A stretch of DNA of 50,682 nucleotides, taken from NCBI GenBank assembly GCA_016191235.1, contig JACPOZ010000056.1:1-50682 (forward strand), in the 5' to 3' direction. The stretch is from Gammaproteobacteria bacterium. GTDB lineage: Bacteria; Pseudomonadota; Gammaproteobacteria; Ga0077554; Ga007554. Both the position numbers and the translations under genes were made by a program. Below the pieces are notes generated by a model, which worked only from the letters and a program-made list of their open reading frames with translations, ran no database searches and was not told the DNA's origin. Shown here piece after piece: positions 36,585 to 43,952 of this stretch. How positions within the stretch are numbered: position 1 is the stretch's first letter; each line of letters starts with the position of its first letter.

Positions 36585-36619
36585 CTAGGCAGTTAATATA
36601 TGCGTACTATTGCATATAT
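36581..36619 (+). promoter_or_regulatory. promoter and operator of arsR-1
   Basis: TTGACT (36581-36586) and TACTAT (36605-36610) are 18 bases apart. An inverted repeat ATATATGC (36596-36603) / GCATATAT (36612-36619) spans the -10 box and runs into the ATG at 36618. The -35 overlaps the stop codon of the ATPase gene. A repressor bound there would block the polymerase. Transcription should start at or beside the AUG, giving a leaderless mRNA. Confidence 0.7.
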
Positions 36620-36980
36620 GAAAACCGCTGATTTTTTCAAGATCCTCGCCGAGCCGACCCGCTATCGGCTCCTGCACGCCCTCACCGTGGGCGAGTTCTG
36701 TGTGTGCGAGCTGGTGGACGCCATTCAGGCTCCACAGTACGCCGTGTCCCGGCATCTCGCGGGGTTGCGCAAGGGCGGGTGGGTGACGGAGCGGCGCGAT
36801 GGCACATGGATCTACTACCGGCTCGCCTCCGGGCACGCCGCCTTGATCAAGGACGTCATCCGGCTCGCCGTCAAACATGGGCGTGATGCGGAGATGCTGG
36901 CGAAAGACGGGCAGCGCCTGAAGAAGCGTCTGGCGCTGCGCGAGGGTGGGCGGTGTGTACTGGGTTATGACGAGATTTAG
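36618..36980 (+). CDS. ArsR/SmtB-family metal-sensing repressor 1
   Basis: A 120-residue winged-helix repressor with E-F-C-V-C-E-L-V-D-A in helix 3, the position of the C-x-C metal site of ArsR/CadC-type sensors, followed by the recognition helix P-Q-Y-A-V-S-R-H-L-A-G-L. The C-terminus reads L-R-E-G-G-R-C-V-L, a third cysteine shared with the second repressor at 40423-40824. The ATG at 36618 fits both promoter position and family start; an in-frame ATG at 36600 lies within the promoter. It probably represses itself and the genes after it. Confidence 0.87.
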   Translation: MKTADFFKILAEPTRYRLLHALTVGEFCVCELVDAIQAPQYAVSRHLAGLRKGGWVTERRDGTWIYYRLASGHAALIKDVIRLAVKHGRDAEMLAKDGQRLKKRLALREGGRCVLGYDEI

Positions 36981-36999
36981 GATTTGTTTTTTTGAAACC

Positions 37000-37035
37000 C
37001 AAGACATGCTTTTATGCGCATAAAAGCATGTCTTG
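37000..37035. promoter_or_regulatory. perfect 36-bp palindrome between arsR-1 and the ABC operon
   Basis: CAAGACATGCTTTTATGC is followed directly by its exact reverse complement, with no loop. It sits 19 bases after the arsR-1 stop and 22 bases before the next ATG. No T-run follows, so a simple terminator is unlikely. It may be an operator for a dimeric regulator or an RNA hairpin that sets expression of the downstream genes. Confidence 0.6.
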
Positions 37036-37057
37036 AATGTCTTGGGGAGGATCAGCC

Positions 37058-37543
37058 ATGAGCAGTGTCGGGAACCGCTACAGATCATGGTGGCGCCGCG
37101 GTGCGGTGATTGCCGCGTTTGTGGCGCTTGCCACAGTCGGCTATGTGAGCGTGCGGCTTGCCCAGCAACAGTTCGGCATTGATACGCTGCCTGATCTGCT
37201 GGGCAATGCGTCGCATCCGATGTCGAAGAACGGGTTGCACGTTGAAGACATCGCCGCAGATGCCAAAGGCTACCAGGGAGAGATCCTGGTGCGGGGCGTT
37301 GTGGCCGGCGTGGCGAACGGGGACCCTCAGCTCATCGCCCTGATCGATTCGCGCGAGGCGCGGACTTGCCAGGATCTGAAGTGCGCCAAGTTCTATCTGC
37401 CGGTGAGAGTGCCGGGCGACACGCCGAAAGAATGGGAAGAGATCGACGCCATGGGATCCATCGTCTTCGGCACCTTCAAGACGGACCCGCAGCGCCCGCT
37501 CCTGCAAGCCGTATCCCTCAAGAACTTCGGCCCGATCCGCTGA
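37058..37543 (+). CDS. membrane-anchored protein of unknown function, first gene of the ABC-thioredoxin operon
   Basis: The 161-residue product has a basic start, one membrane helix (about residues 12-33), and then a periplasmic beta-rich region with GYQGEILVRGVVAGVA and LIALIDSREARTCQDLKC. The pattern suggests a small OB-like barrel with a C-x4-C pair, but that is inference. GGGGAGG precedes the ATG at 37058. It ends 7 bases before the permease, so the products probably act together. No known family was recognised. Confidence 0.7.
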   Translation: MSSVGNRYRSWWRRGAVIAAFVALATVGYVSVRLAQQQFGIDTLPDLLGNASHPMSKNGLHVEDIAADAKGYQGEILVRGVVAGVANGDPQLIALIDSREARTCQDLKCAKFYLPVRVPGDTPKEWEEIDAMGSIVFGTFKTDPQRPLLQAVSLKNFGPIR

Positions 37544-37550
37544 GGCTCTC

Positions 37551-38714
37551 ATGAACCTGTGGACATTGGTGTGGCGCAACCTCCTGCGCCGGCGCGGGCG
37601 TTTCGTCTTCACGTTGGCGGGCATAAGCATGGGCATGGCTGCGTTCGTCGCATTGATGACGATCGGGCAAGGCCTGACCAAAGAGATCAAGAAGCAAGCA
37701 CAAGGGTTGGGCGCCAATCTGGTGGTCACGCCCAAGGGCTGGTGTGCCTATGAACAGATCTCGGTGCTCACCGGGGAACAACTGCCCGAGGCGATTCCCA
37801 TGCCTGAACTTGAGAAGATTCGTGGCGTGGCAGGTGTCAAGAGCGCCATTCCCTATCTCAACGAGAAGACAGCGTTTCGCAACCAACCCGTGCCGGTAAT
37901 CGGTGTTTGGCCTGAAGAGATGCGCACGTTGCAGAAGTGGAGTATCGACTCCGGGCGCTATTTCAATTCTCCGGATGAGCGTGGGATCGTCGTTGGCGCG
38001 GCGATCGCCAAACAGTTCAAGCTCAAGCCGGGCGACGAATTCACCGTGCGCGGCAAGCCGATTCCCGTGATCGGCATCCTGCGCGAAGCGGGCAGCAAAG
38101 ACGACATCGCCACCTTCATTCCGCTTACCCTCGCCCAGCAAATCTACGACGTGCAGGACAAGGTATCGTTTATCGCCGTCCAGGTGAGTGACCTCGAAAA
38201 AATGGAGGCAACCAGCCTCAAGATCCAGGAAGTTGCCAACGTCGCCGTGGTCACCGACAAGCAACTGGTGTCTTCGGTCCTGTCCATCGTAGGTTCGGTC
38301 GGCGCGGCCATGCAGGCGGTGGCCGCAGTCGGCGTACTCGCTGCGGCGTTCGGTATCGTCAATACCCTGCTCACCGCGGTGCATGAGCGCCGGCGCGAGA
38401 TCGGCATCATGCAGGCGCTCGGCAGCACCCGGCGTACATTGTTCATGGCATTCATGCTCGAATCCGGGCTCTACGGCTTGCTCGGCGGGATTCTGGGCGT
38501 GACGATAGGCGTTCTCGCCGCTTACCTGTTCGGCTCTTACCTCACCGACAATGCGTTCACCGCGTCATTGCAGCAGTCGCAGACGGTGATGATCGACTAT
38601 GGAACCATTATTCTCACATTGAGCTTTTCCGTGTGCCTCGCACTCTTCGCGGGTCTTTACCCGGCGTACCGGGCGACCAAGCTCTCTCCGGTGGAGGCCA
38701 TGCGCCATGTCTGA
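37551..38714 (+). CDS. FtsX/MacB-type ABC transporter permease
   Basis: The 387-residue protein shows the FtsX/MacB layout. The first membrane helix follows R-N-L-L-R-R-R-G-R, a large periplasmic MacPB-like domain comes next (G-L-G-A-N-L-V-V-T-P-K; residues about 50-260), and three C-terminal helices contain HERRREIGIMQALGSTRRTL and end A-T-K-L-S-P-V-E-A-M-R. Such permeases usually do mechanotransmission, not simple transport. It overlaps the ATPase gene by 8 bases. Its substrate is unknown. Confidence 0.87.
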   Translation: MNLWTLVWRNLLRRRGRFVFTLAGISMGMAAFVALMTIGQGLTKEIKKQAQGLGANLVVTPKGWCAYEQISVLTGEQLPEAIPMPELEKIRGVAGVKSAIPYLNEKTAFRNQPVPVIGVWPEEMRTLQKWSIDSGRYFNSPDERGIVVGAAIAKQFKLKPGDEFTVRGKPIPVIGILREAGSKDDIATFIPLTLAQQIYDVQDKVSFIAVQVSDLEKMEATSLKIQEVANVAVVTDKQLVSSVLSIVGSVGAAMQAVAAVGVLAAAFGIVNTLLTAVHERRREIGIMQALGSTRRTLFMAFMLESGLYGLLGGILGVTIGVLAAYLFGSYLTDNAFTASLQQSQTVMIDYGTIILTLSFSVCLALFAGLYPAYRATKLSPVEAMRHV

Positions 38715-39393
38715 CGCCATCATCGAACTGGAGAGCGTGAGCAAAACTTACGGTAGCGGCGCCGCTGAAACGAAGGCGATTTCGGAAGTCTCGATGACCG
38801 TGGAGCGCGGCGGCTGGGTCGCGATCATGGGGCCTTCCGGGCATGGCAAAAGTACGCTGCTGCAACTCATCGGCGGCCTGGATCGCCCCAGCGCCGGTCG
38901 CATCGTGTTGGACGGCTCGGAGCTTGGCACGCTCGATGCCGCTGAACTGGCCGCCGTGCGCGGCAAAAAAATCGGTTTCGTGTTCCAGTTCTTCAACCTG
39001 ATGCCGCATCTTACGGCGCTGGAAAACGTCGAGATCGCGCTCTGGCTCGGCGGCGGGGCACGCAGCAACGGGCGCGCCATGGATCTGCTGGAACGCTTTG
39101 GCTTGGGTGACAAGGCCCACCACCTGCCGAGCATGCTCTCCGGTGGCCAGCAGCAGCGCGTTGCGATTGCCCGCGCCTTGGCCAACGAGCCCGATATTCT
39201 TCTCATGGACGAGCCCACCGGCAACCTGGACTCCGGCTCCGAAGCGGAGCTGCTGGCCTTGCTCGGTGAGCTGAACAAGGCAGGCAAAACGCTCCTCATG
39301 GTCACCCACAACCCGACTGTGGCTAGCCACGCGCTGCGCCTGGTGCGCGTCAAGGACGGGCGCATCGAGGAGGACCGCAGCAATGGCGTTTAA
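38707..39393 (+). CDS. ABC transporter ATPase, LolD/MacB type
   Basis: Walker A is G-P-S-G-H-G-K-S-T near residue 40, with His where most have Ser or Cys. The Q-loop is [19 protein letters not shown], the signature is L-S-G-G-Q-Q-Q-R-V, and Walker B is [12 protein letters not shown]. The length of 228 residues and the F-N-L-M-P-H-L-T segment match LolD/MacB ATPases. It works with the permease at 37551-38714. A truncated relative lies at 44791-45189. The stop overlaps the thioredoxin gene by 11 bases. Confidence 0.93.
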   Translation: MSDAIIELESVSKTYGSGAAETKAISEVSMTVERGGWVAIMGPSGHGKSTLLQLIGGLDRPSAGRIVLDGSELGTLDAAELAAVRGKKIGFVFQFFNLMPHLTALENVEIALWLGGGARSNGRAMDLLERFGLGDKAHHLPSMLSGGQQQRVAIARALANEPDILLMDEPTGNLDSGSEAELLALLGELNKAGKTLLMVTHNPTVASHALRLVRVKDGRIEEDRSNGV

Positions 39394-39886
39394 GCGGAAC
39401 CTGCTGTTCGCGTTGGCGGCGATTGCGGTGTTGGGCGCGGCCATCGCTTCCTATGCACTCGCGCAACGTCCGGCCGCGCCCGACGCCATGTTCACGATGC
39501 TCGACGGTCGTCAGCTCCGGCTGGCGGACTTGCGGGGCAAGACAGTGGTAGTAATGTTCTGGGCCACGAGCTGCCCCATTTGCAAAGGCGAAATGCCCGA
39601 TCTCGTCGAGACCTATCGTAAGTACCAGCCCTGCGGTTTCGAACTGATCGCCGTGGCAATGGCATACGACTCCCCGGAGCAGGTGAAGAACTTTGCGGAA
39701 AGCGGTGGGCTACCGTTCCCTGTCGTCCTGGACACGGGCGGAGACCTCGCTCGTGCGTTCAGCGACACGAAGGTGGTTCCCACCACCTTTCTCATCGACG
39801 GGAGCGGGAAATTCGTTTCGCGGACGCTTGGGGCGATCGATTTCACCAAACTGCGCCAGTACCTCGATGCGTCGCTTGGCGCCTGA
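39383..39886 (+). CDS. TlpA-like periplasmic thioredoxin 1
   Basis: The N-terminal helix (residues 6-27) anchors or exports the 167-residue protein; a thioredoxin fold follows with the active site C64-P-I-C67 in FWATSCPIC and the cis-Pro loop V-V-P-T-T-F-L-I-D. TlpA/ScsD-type proteins reduce or protect periplasmic thiols. Overlap with the ABC ATPase gene ties it to that transporter. It shares the position of its active site (64-67) with the second copy at 45179-45676. Confidence 0.88.
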   Translation: MAFKRNLLFALAAIAVLGAAIASYALAQRPAAPDAMFTMLDGRQLRLADLRGKTVVVMFWATSCPICKGEMPDLVETYRKYQPCGFELIAVAMAYDSPEQVKNFAESGGLPFPVVLDTGGDLARAFSDTKVVPTTFLIDGSGKFVSRTLGAIDFTKLRQYLDASLGA

Positions 39887-39909
39887 CTCGAACAAGGGAA
39901 GGAAGCAAC

Positions 39910-40350
39910 ATGATCAAGCTGAAACACGCCGCCCTCGCGGCGATTCAAATCCTCATGCTTCAGGCGGGTGTCGCGTTGGCCGCCGAAGAGCCGCTTCCGC
40001 CCGACCAGGCGTTCAAGCTCAAAGTCTCCCTCCGGGACCCCAACACCGTCACCGCGGAATTCACGCCGGCAAAGGGGCATTATCTGTACAAAAATAAAAC
40101 CTTCTTTGCGCTGAAAAACTCGAGCGGCGCGCTCATCAGGGAAGTTCGGCTGCCGCCCGGTGAGGTCAAGAACGATCCGTTCTTCGGCACGATGGAGACC
40201 TACAAGAAACCTATCCAGGTCGAGATCGTCCTGGATCGCACGCCGAAAGCAAAACGCCTTACGCTGCTCGCGAACTACCAGGGATGCAACGAAAAGATCG
40301 GGGTCTGTTATCCGCCGCAACAGAAGTCTTTCGACCTGGCATTTCCATAG
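39910..40350 (+). CDS. stand-alone DsbD N-terminal domain protein 1
   Basis: A signal peptide (residues 1-24, cleavage after A-L-A) precedes a single domain like the periplasmic alpha domain of DsbD/ScsB. Landmarks are Y-L-Y-K-N-K-T-F-F-A, L-P-P-G-E-V-K-N-D-P and the redox cysteines C126 and C133 in YQGCNEKIGVCYPP. In DsbD this domain passes electrons to periplasmic partners, but here no membrane or thioredoxin domain is attached. The likely partner is the thioredoxin gene 23 bases upstream. Confidence 0.85.
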   Translation: MIKLKHAALAAIQILMLQAGVALAAEEPLPPDQAFKLKVSLRDPNTVTAEFTPAKGHYLYKNKTFFALKNSSGALIREVRLPPGEVKNDPFFGTMETYKKPIQVEIVLDRTPKAKRLTLLANYQGCNEKIGVCYPPQQKSFDLAFP

Positions 40351-40387
40351 CATTCGTTTTCGGCTGTGTTTGCCCGTCAATTTTGTT

Positions 40388-40441
40388 TTGAACTGTATGC
40401 ATACATGCGATATCATGCATGTATGCATACAGTTCAAGTAA
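40388..40441 (+). promoter_or_regulatory. promoter and long operator of arsR-2
   Basis: TTGAAC (40388-40393), a 17-base spacer and TATCAT (40411-40416) make a good sigma-70 promoter. A perfect inverted repeat with 19-base arms (GAACTGTATGCATACATGC and its complement, about 40390-40408 and 40417-40435) surrounds the -10 box and covers the start codon at 40423. The ATG lies 6 bases after the -10, so the mRNA is probably leaderless. This is a strong candidate ArsR operator. Confidence 0.8.
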
Positions 40442-40824
40442 AACCACAGGAAATATTTCAGGCACTCGCTGACCCGACCAGAATCCGGATCGTCCGGCTG
40501 TTGGCCGAGACAGACGAGGAGGCTTGTCTTTGCGAGTTGGTGGACAGTCTTCTGGAGCCCCAGTACAAGCTCTCGCGCCACGTCAAGGCGCTGCGGCAAG
40601 CCGGTTTGCTATCGGCGGCAAAGGAAGGTCGCTGGATCTATCACCGGCTGGTTGAAGGCATCCCCTATCTCGACCGGTTGTATGAGGCACTCAAGGTGCT
40701 GCCAGACGTAGATGGGTGCTTTGCTCGCGATGTCGAGAGCTTCCGGCAGCGAATGTGCCTACGGGAAGGCGGCCGCTGCCGCATCGGCATCCAGACGCCT
40801 GAACTGGCGGCGGGAGGCGAGTGA
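40423..40824 (+). CDS. ArsR/SmtB-family metal-sensing repressor 2
   Basis: The 133-residue protein has Q-A-L-A-D-P-T-R-I-R-I-V at the start, E-A-C-L-C-E-L-V-D-S with the C-x-C metal site in helix 3, and P-Q-Y-K-L-S-R-H-V-K-A-L as the recognition helix. The C-terminal C-L-R-E-G-G-R-C adds further cysteines. It is related to ArsR-1 (36618-36980). The ATG at 40423 is in frame, fits the promoter, and removes an unlikely N-terminal extension. The stop overlaps the ATPase start. Confidence 0.88.
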   Translation: MHTVQVKPQEIFQALADPTRIRIVRLLAETDEEACLCELVDSLLEPQYKLSRHVKALRQAGLLSAAKEGRWIYHRLVEGIPYLDRLYEALKVLPDVDGCFARDVESFRQRMCLREGGRCRIGIQTPELAAGGE

Positions 40825-42734
40825 TGGGCTGCACCACATGCACAGTCGATGCATCGACTCCCATGCCGCGCCCCTGGCAGAATAAAAAGGTTGTCACATC
40901 CGCTCTTGCGGGGCTGTTCCTCCTTGTCGGTTTCTTGGGCGGGTATGCAGGACTGCGGCCCGAGTTCCAAACCCTTTTCTATGTCGTGGCCGTGCTGGTC
41001 GGTGGCTACTATTTCGGTCGCGAGGCTGTAGAGGAACTGCTCAAGGAACGGGAAATCGGTATCGAGTTGCTCATGGCCACCGCCGCGATCGTTGCCGGAG
41101 TCTTGGGGCAATGGGCGGAAGCGGCGATGCTTGTGTTCCTCTATTCAATTTCCGAAGCGGCGGAAGGTTATACCGCAGAACGTGCCCGCCATGCGATCCG
41201 TTCCCTTATGGAGCTGGCGCCGAAAATCGCACTGGTACGCCGGGATAACCTGGAAACGAAAATCCCGGTGGAGCAGCTTCGGGTAGGAGATGTCTTCATC
41301 ATCCTGCCCGGGGAGTCGGTTGCCACTGACGGGGAAGTGATCGAAGGCCATTCCAGCGTGAACCAGGCTCCGGTGACTGGGGAGTCCGTCCCGGTTGAGA
41401 AAACATCGGGAGGCAAGGTGTTTGCCGCCACCATTAACGGCGAGGGCGCGCTCGTGGTTCGCGCGACCAAAACTTTCGCCGACAACACGCTGTCGCGCAT
41501 CATTCAACTGGTGGAAGAAGCACAGGCGTCCAAGGGACGCAGCCAGCGTTTCATTGAGCGCTTTGGAAAAAGCTATAGCCCTGCAGTCTTGGGCGTAGGT
41601 CTTCTTATCGGCCTGGTGCCACCGCTATTCGGTCTGCCCTGGGAAGACTGGATCACCCGGGCCACCGTGTTCATCGTCGCGGCGGCTCCGTGCGCGCTGG
41701 TGATCTCGATCCCCATCACCCTGGTCGCGGCCCTTGGCACGGCGGGCCGCAACGGCCTGCTCATCAAAGGCGGCGTGCATTTGGAAAACCTCGCCAAGGT
41801 ACGGGTCGTGGCACTCGACAAGACCGGCACGCTGACCTTGGGCCGTCCTCAGGTAACGGACATCGTGCTCCTGGCTGGGCGCACAGAGCGCGAAGTGCTG
41901 GCTGCGGCGGCAGCCCTGGAATCGCGCTCTCAACATCCCTTGGCGCAGGCCATCCTGGAACGTGCCAAAGTCGACGGTATCGCGGTGAGCCCCGCGGTGG
42001 ATTTCCAATCCGTGACCGGGGCGGGCGCCAGGGGCGTGGTCGATGGCGTCGAGTTATTCATCGGAAGTCCTCAACTCTTCGCGGGCCTCGGCCTTTCGCT
42101 TTCCTCGCTGATGACGCGCATCGAGGCGTTGCAGCGGGAGGGCAAGACGGTTGTCGCGTTGGGTAGCCCTGGGGAAGTTCACGGACTCATTGCGATCATG
42201 GATCCCTTGAGGCCCGATGCCGCCCATGCCATAGCCGAATTGAAGCGGGCCGGCATCGAGCGCGTGGTCATGCTGACGGGGGACAACCTGCTGGCCGCCC
42301 AGGCCATCGCCCGGCAAGTGGGGGTGGACGAAGTCCATGCCGAACTGTCTCCGGAGGATAAGACGCGCAAGGTGGTCGAACTGGAAGCCAAGTACGGCAA
42401 GGTGATGATGGTGGGCGACGGCGTCAACGACGCGCCGGCGCTCGCCGCCGCCCACGTAGGCGTCGCCATGGGCGCGGCCGGGACGGATGTTGCCCTGGAG
42501 ACAGCGGACGTGGCGCTGATGAGCGACAACCTGGCACGCCTGCCCTACCTCATCCGATTCAGCCAGCGCACGTGGGTCATCATCCAGCAAAACCTCGCGC
42601 TTTCCGCCATCGTTATCGGGATCCTGATCGTGGGTGCAATAGGTGGGTATTTCACACTACCCATCGCGGTGCTGGCCCACGAGGTCAGCGAGTTTGTGGT
42701 GATCGCGAGCGGGTTGCGCATGTTGCGTGCCTGA
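40824..42734 (+). CDS. P1B-type metal ATPase 2 with APC and HE-S-E membrane motifs
   Basis: Paralogue of the ATPase at 34653-36584, 636 residues. It has a short N-terminal M-G-C-T-T-C that could bind a thiophilic metal, but no HMA domain. The ATPase motifs are TGES, D-K-T-G-T-L-T (Asp332), S-Q-H-P-L-A-Q and G-D-G-V-N-D-A-P. Membrane metal site A-P-C is at residues 288-290, and H-E-V-S-E starts at 619. GGAGG precedes the ATG at 40824. ArsR-2 immediately upstream probably controls it. Confidence 0.9.
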   Translation: MGCTTCTVDASTPMPRPWQNKKVVTSALAGLFLLVGFLGGYAGLRPEFQTLFYVVAVLVGGYYFGREAVEELLKEREIGIELLMATAAIVAGVLGQWAEAAMLVFLYSISEAAEGYTAERARHAIRSLMELAPKIALVRRDNLETKIPVEQLRVGDVFIILPGESVATDGEVIEGHSSVNQAPVTGESVPVEKTSGGKVFAATINGEGALVVRATKTFADNTLSRIIQLVEEAQASKGRSQRFIERFGKSYSPAVLGVGLLIGLVPPLFGLPWEDWITRATVFIVAAAPCALVISIPITLVAALGTAGRNGLLIKGGVHLENLAKVRVVALDKTGTLTLGRPQVTDIVLLAGRTEREVLAAAAALESRSQHPLAQAILERAKVDGIAVSPAVDFQSVTGAGARGVVDGVELFIGSPQLFAGLGLSLSSLMTRIEALQREGKTVVALGSPGEVHGLIAIMDPLRPDAAHAIAELKRAGIERVVMLTGDNLLAAQAIARQVGVDEVHAELSPEDKTRKVVELEAKYGKVMMVGDGVNDAPALAAAHVGVAMGAAGTDVALETADVALMSDNLARLPYLIRFSQRTWVIIQQNLALSAIVIGILIVGAIGGYFTLPIAVLAHEVSEFVVIASGLRMLRA

Positions 42735-42768
42735 TGCGTTTTATTTTATTTGACGAAAGGAAATTGAG

Positions 42769-43455
42769 ATGACCAAGTATGGCTTCGGAAAAACCGTCGA
42801 TATGTCGTTCGACGATGCGATTGTGCATGTGACCCAAGCGCTCCAAGGCGAGGGATTTGGAATACTCGCCGATATCGACGTCGCGGGCACAATGAAGAAG
42901 AAACTCAACCAGGACATGCCGCCCTACCGGATCCTGGGTGCATGCAATCCACCCTTGGCGCACCGCGCCCTGGAAAGCGAACCGTCCATCGGTTTGCTCC
43001 TGCCCTGCAATGTGGTGGTGCGGCAGGATGGGGCTGGCGCGGTTCATGTGGAATTCATGGATCCGAATGCGGTACTGGAACTGGTGAACAAACCCGAGAT
43101 CACCGCGTTGGCGAGCGAAGTCCGGCAACGGCTGGAGCGGGTGTCCGTCGCGCTAGGCGGGTCTGAAGAAGCACGTAGCATGCAAGCCGACGAGACCATG
43201 GCGAAGGTGAAGGTCGTCATGGACATCAAGCTGCTTACCACCCGGACCTGCCACTGCAGCAACATCGAACAGGAGTTGCGGGATCTGGGACTCACATATG
43301 AGCGTTGCTACACCGAAGAGCATCCGGAACTCGTGGAGCGTTTCCAGATTCGTCATTGTCCCGTGCTGATCATTGATGAGGCACGCGTCATCCCCGTGGA
43401 TGGCCTAACGGAGGGACAGATCAGAGCCTTGCTGACAACAGGAGATAAATTATGA
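42769..43455 (+). CDS. DUF302 domain fused to a glutaredoxin-like domain
   Basis: Residues 1-130 are a DUF302 domain (M-S-F-D-D-A-I-V-H-V-T-Q-A-L; A-C-N-P-P-L-A-H-R-A-L; L-L-P-C-N-V-V-V). Residues about 147-228 are a small thioredoxin/glutaredoxin-like fold with C161-H-C163 at the active-site position, C180, and C197-P198 at the cis-Pro loop. DUF302 proteins are linked to metal and redox genes, but their reaction is not established. It lies 34 bases after ATPase 2 and overlaps the next start (ATGA). Confidence 0.83.
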   Translation: MTKYGFGKTVDMSFDDAIVHVTQALQGEGFGILADIDVAGTMKKKLNQDMPPYRILGACNPPLAHRALESEPSIGLLLPCNVVVRQDGAGAVHVEFMDPNAVLELVNKPEITALASEVRQRLERVSVALGGSEEARSMQADETMAKVKVVMDIKLLTTRTCHCSNIEQELRDLGLTYERCYTEEHPELVERFQIRHCPVLIIDEARVIPVDGLTEGQIRALLTTGDKL

Positions 43456-43703
43456 AATGCCCAGTATGTACAGAAGTGAATCTGGTGATGACTGAGCGTC
43501 AGGGAATCGAGATTGACTACTGCCCCGAATGTCGCGGCGTGTGGCTGGACCGGGGTGAGTTGGACCAGTTCATCGAGCATGTGGAGCGTCAGGCCGGCGA
43601 CCGGCCGCGCGGCGATTACCCCGAGCGGCAAGAGCGCCACTACCGCGATGACGAGTACCGGGGTAAGCCGCGCAAGTCCTTCCTGCGCGAGTTGTTTGAT
43701 TGA
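43452..43703 (+). CDS. small zinc-ribbon (zf-TFIIB) protein
   Basis: An 83-residue protein begins with M-K-C-P-V-C and has C-P-E-C-R-G-V-W-L-D-R-G-E-L, the two-knuckle zinc ribbon of the zf-TFIIB family. The rest is a highly charged Arg/Asp/Glu tail. The family is widespread and of unknown function; a zinc-binding or nucleic-acid role is inferred. Its ATG overlaps the DUF302 fusion stop, so the pair is translationally coupled. Confidence 0.85.
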   Translation: MKCPVCTEVNLVMTERQGIEIDYCPECRGVWLDRGELDQFIEHVERQAGDRPRGDYPERQERHYRDDEYRGKPRKSFLRELFD

Positions 43704-43740
43704 CGAGGCAAGCACGAACAGGCGGCCCTGGTTTCTCCAA

Positions 43741-43899
43741 ATGCCAAGTTCCCGAGTGGTGCTGCAGGATGAGACTGGCAAAGTCTCTGTGGAATTCAGG
43801 GACCCCAATGCGGTACTGGAACTGGTGAACAAGCCGGAAATCAGTCAGTTGGCCAGTGAGGTTCGGCAAAAGCCGGAGAGTGTATCGCGGGTTCTGTAG
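43741..43899 (+). pseudogene. fragment of a second DUF302 gene
   Basis: The frame from 43741 reads V-V-L-Q-D-E-T-G-K-V-S-V-E-F-R-D-P-N-A-V-L-E-L-V-N-K-P-E and ends at 43899. It matches residues about 82-130 of the fusion protein at 42769-43455 closely in both protein and DNA, but the first 80 residues and the glutaredoxin part are absent. It is best read as a decayed duplicate. Confidence 0.72.
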
Positions 43900-43952
43900 G
43901 TATTTCCGCGAGGCAAGCATTTCTTCTGATACGTATGGCACGGAGGTAAATC

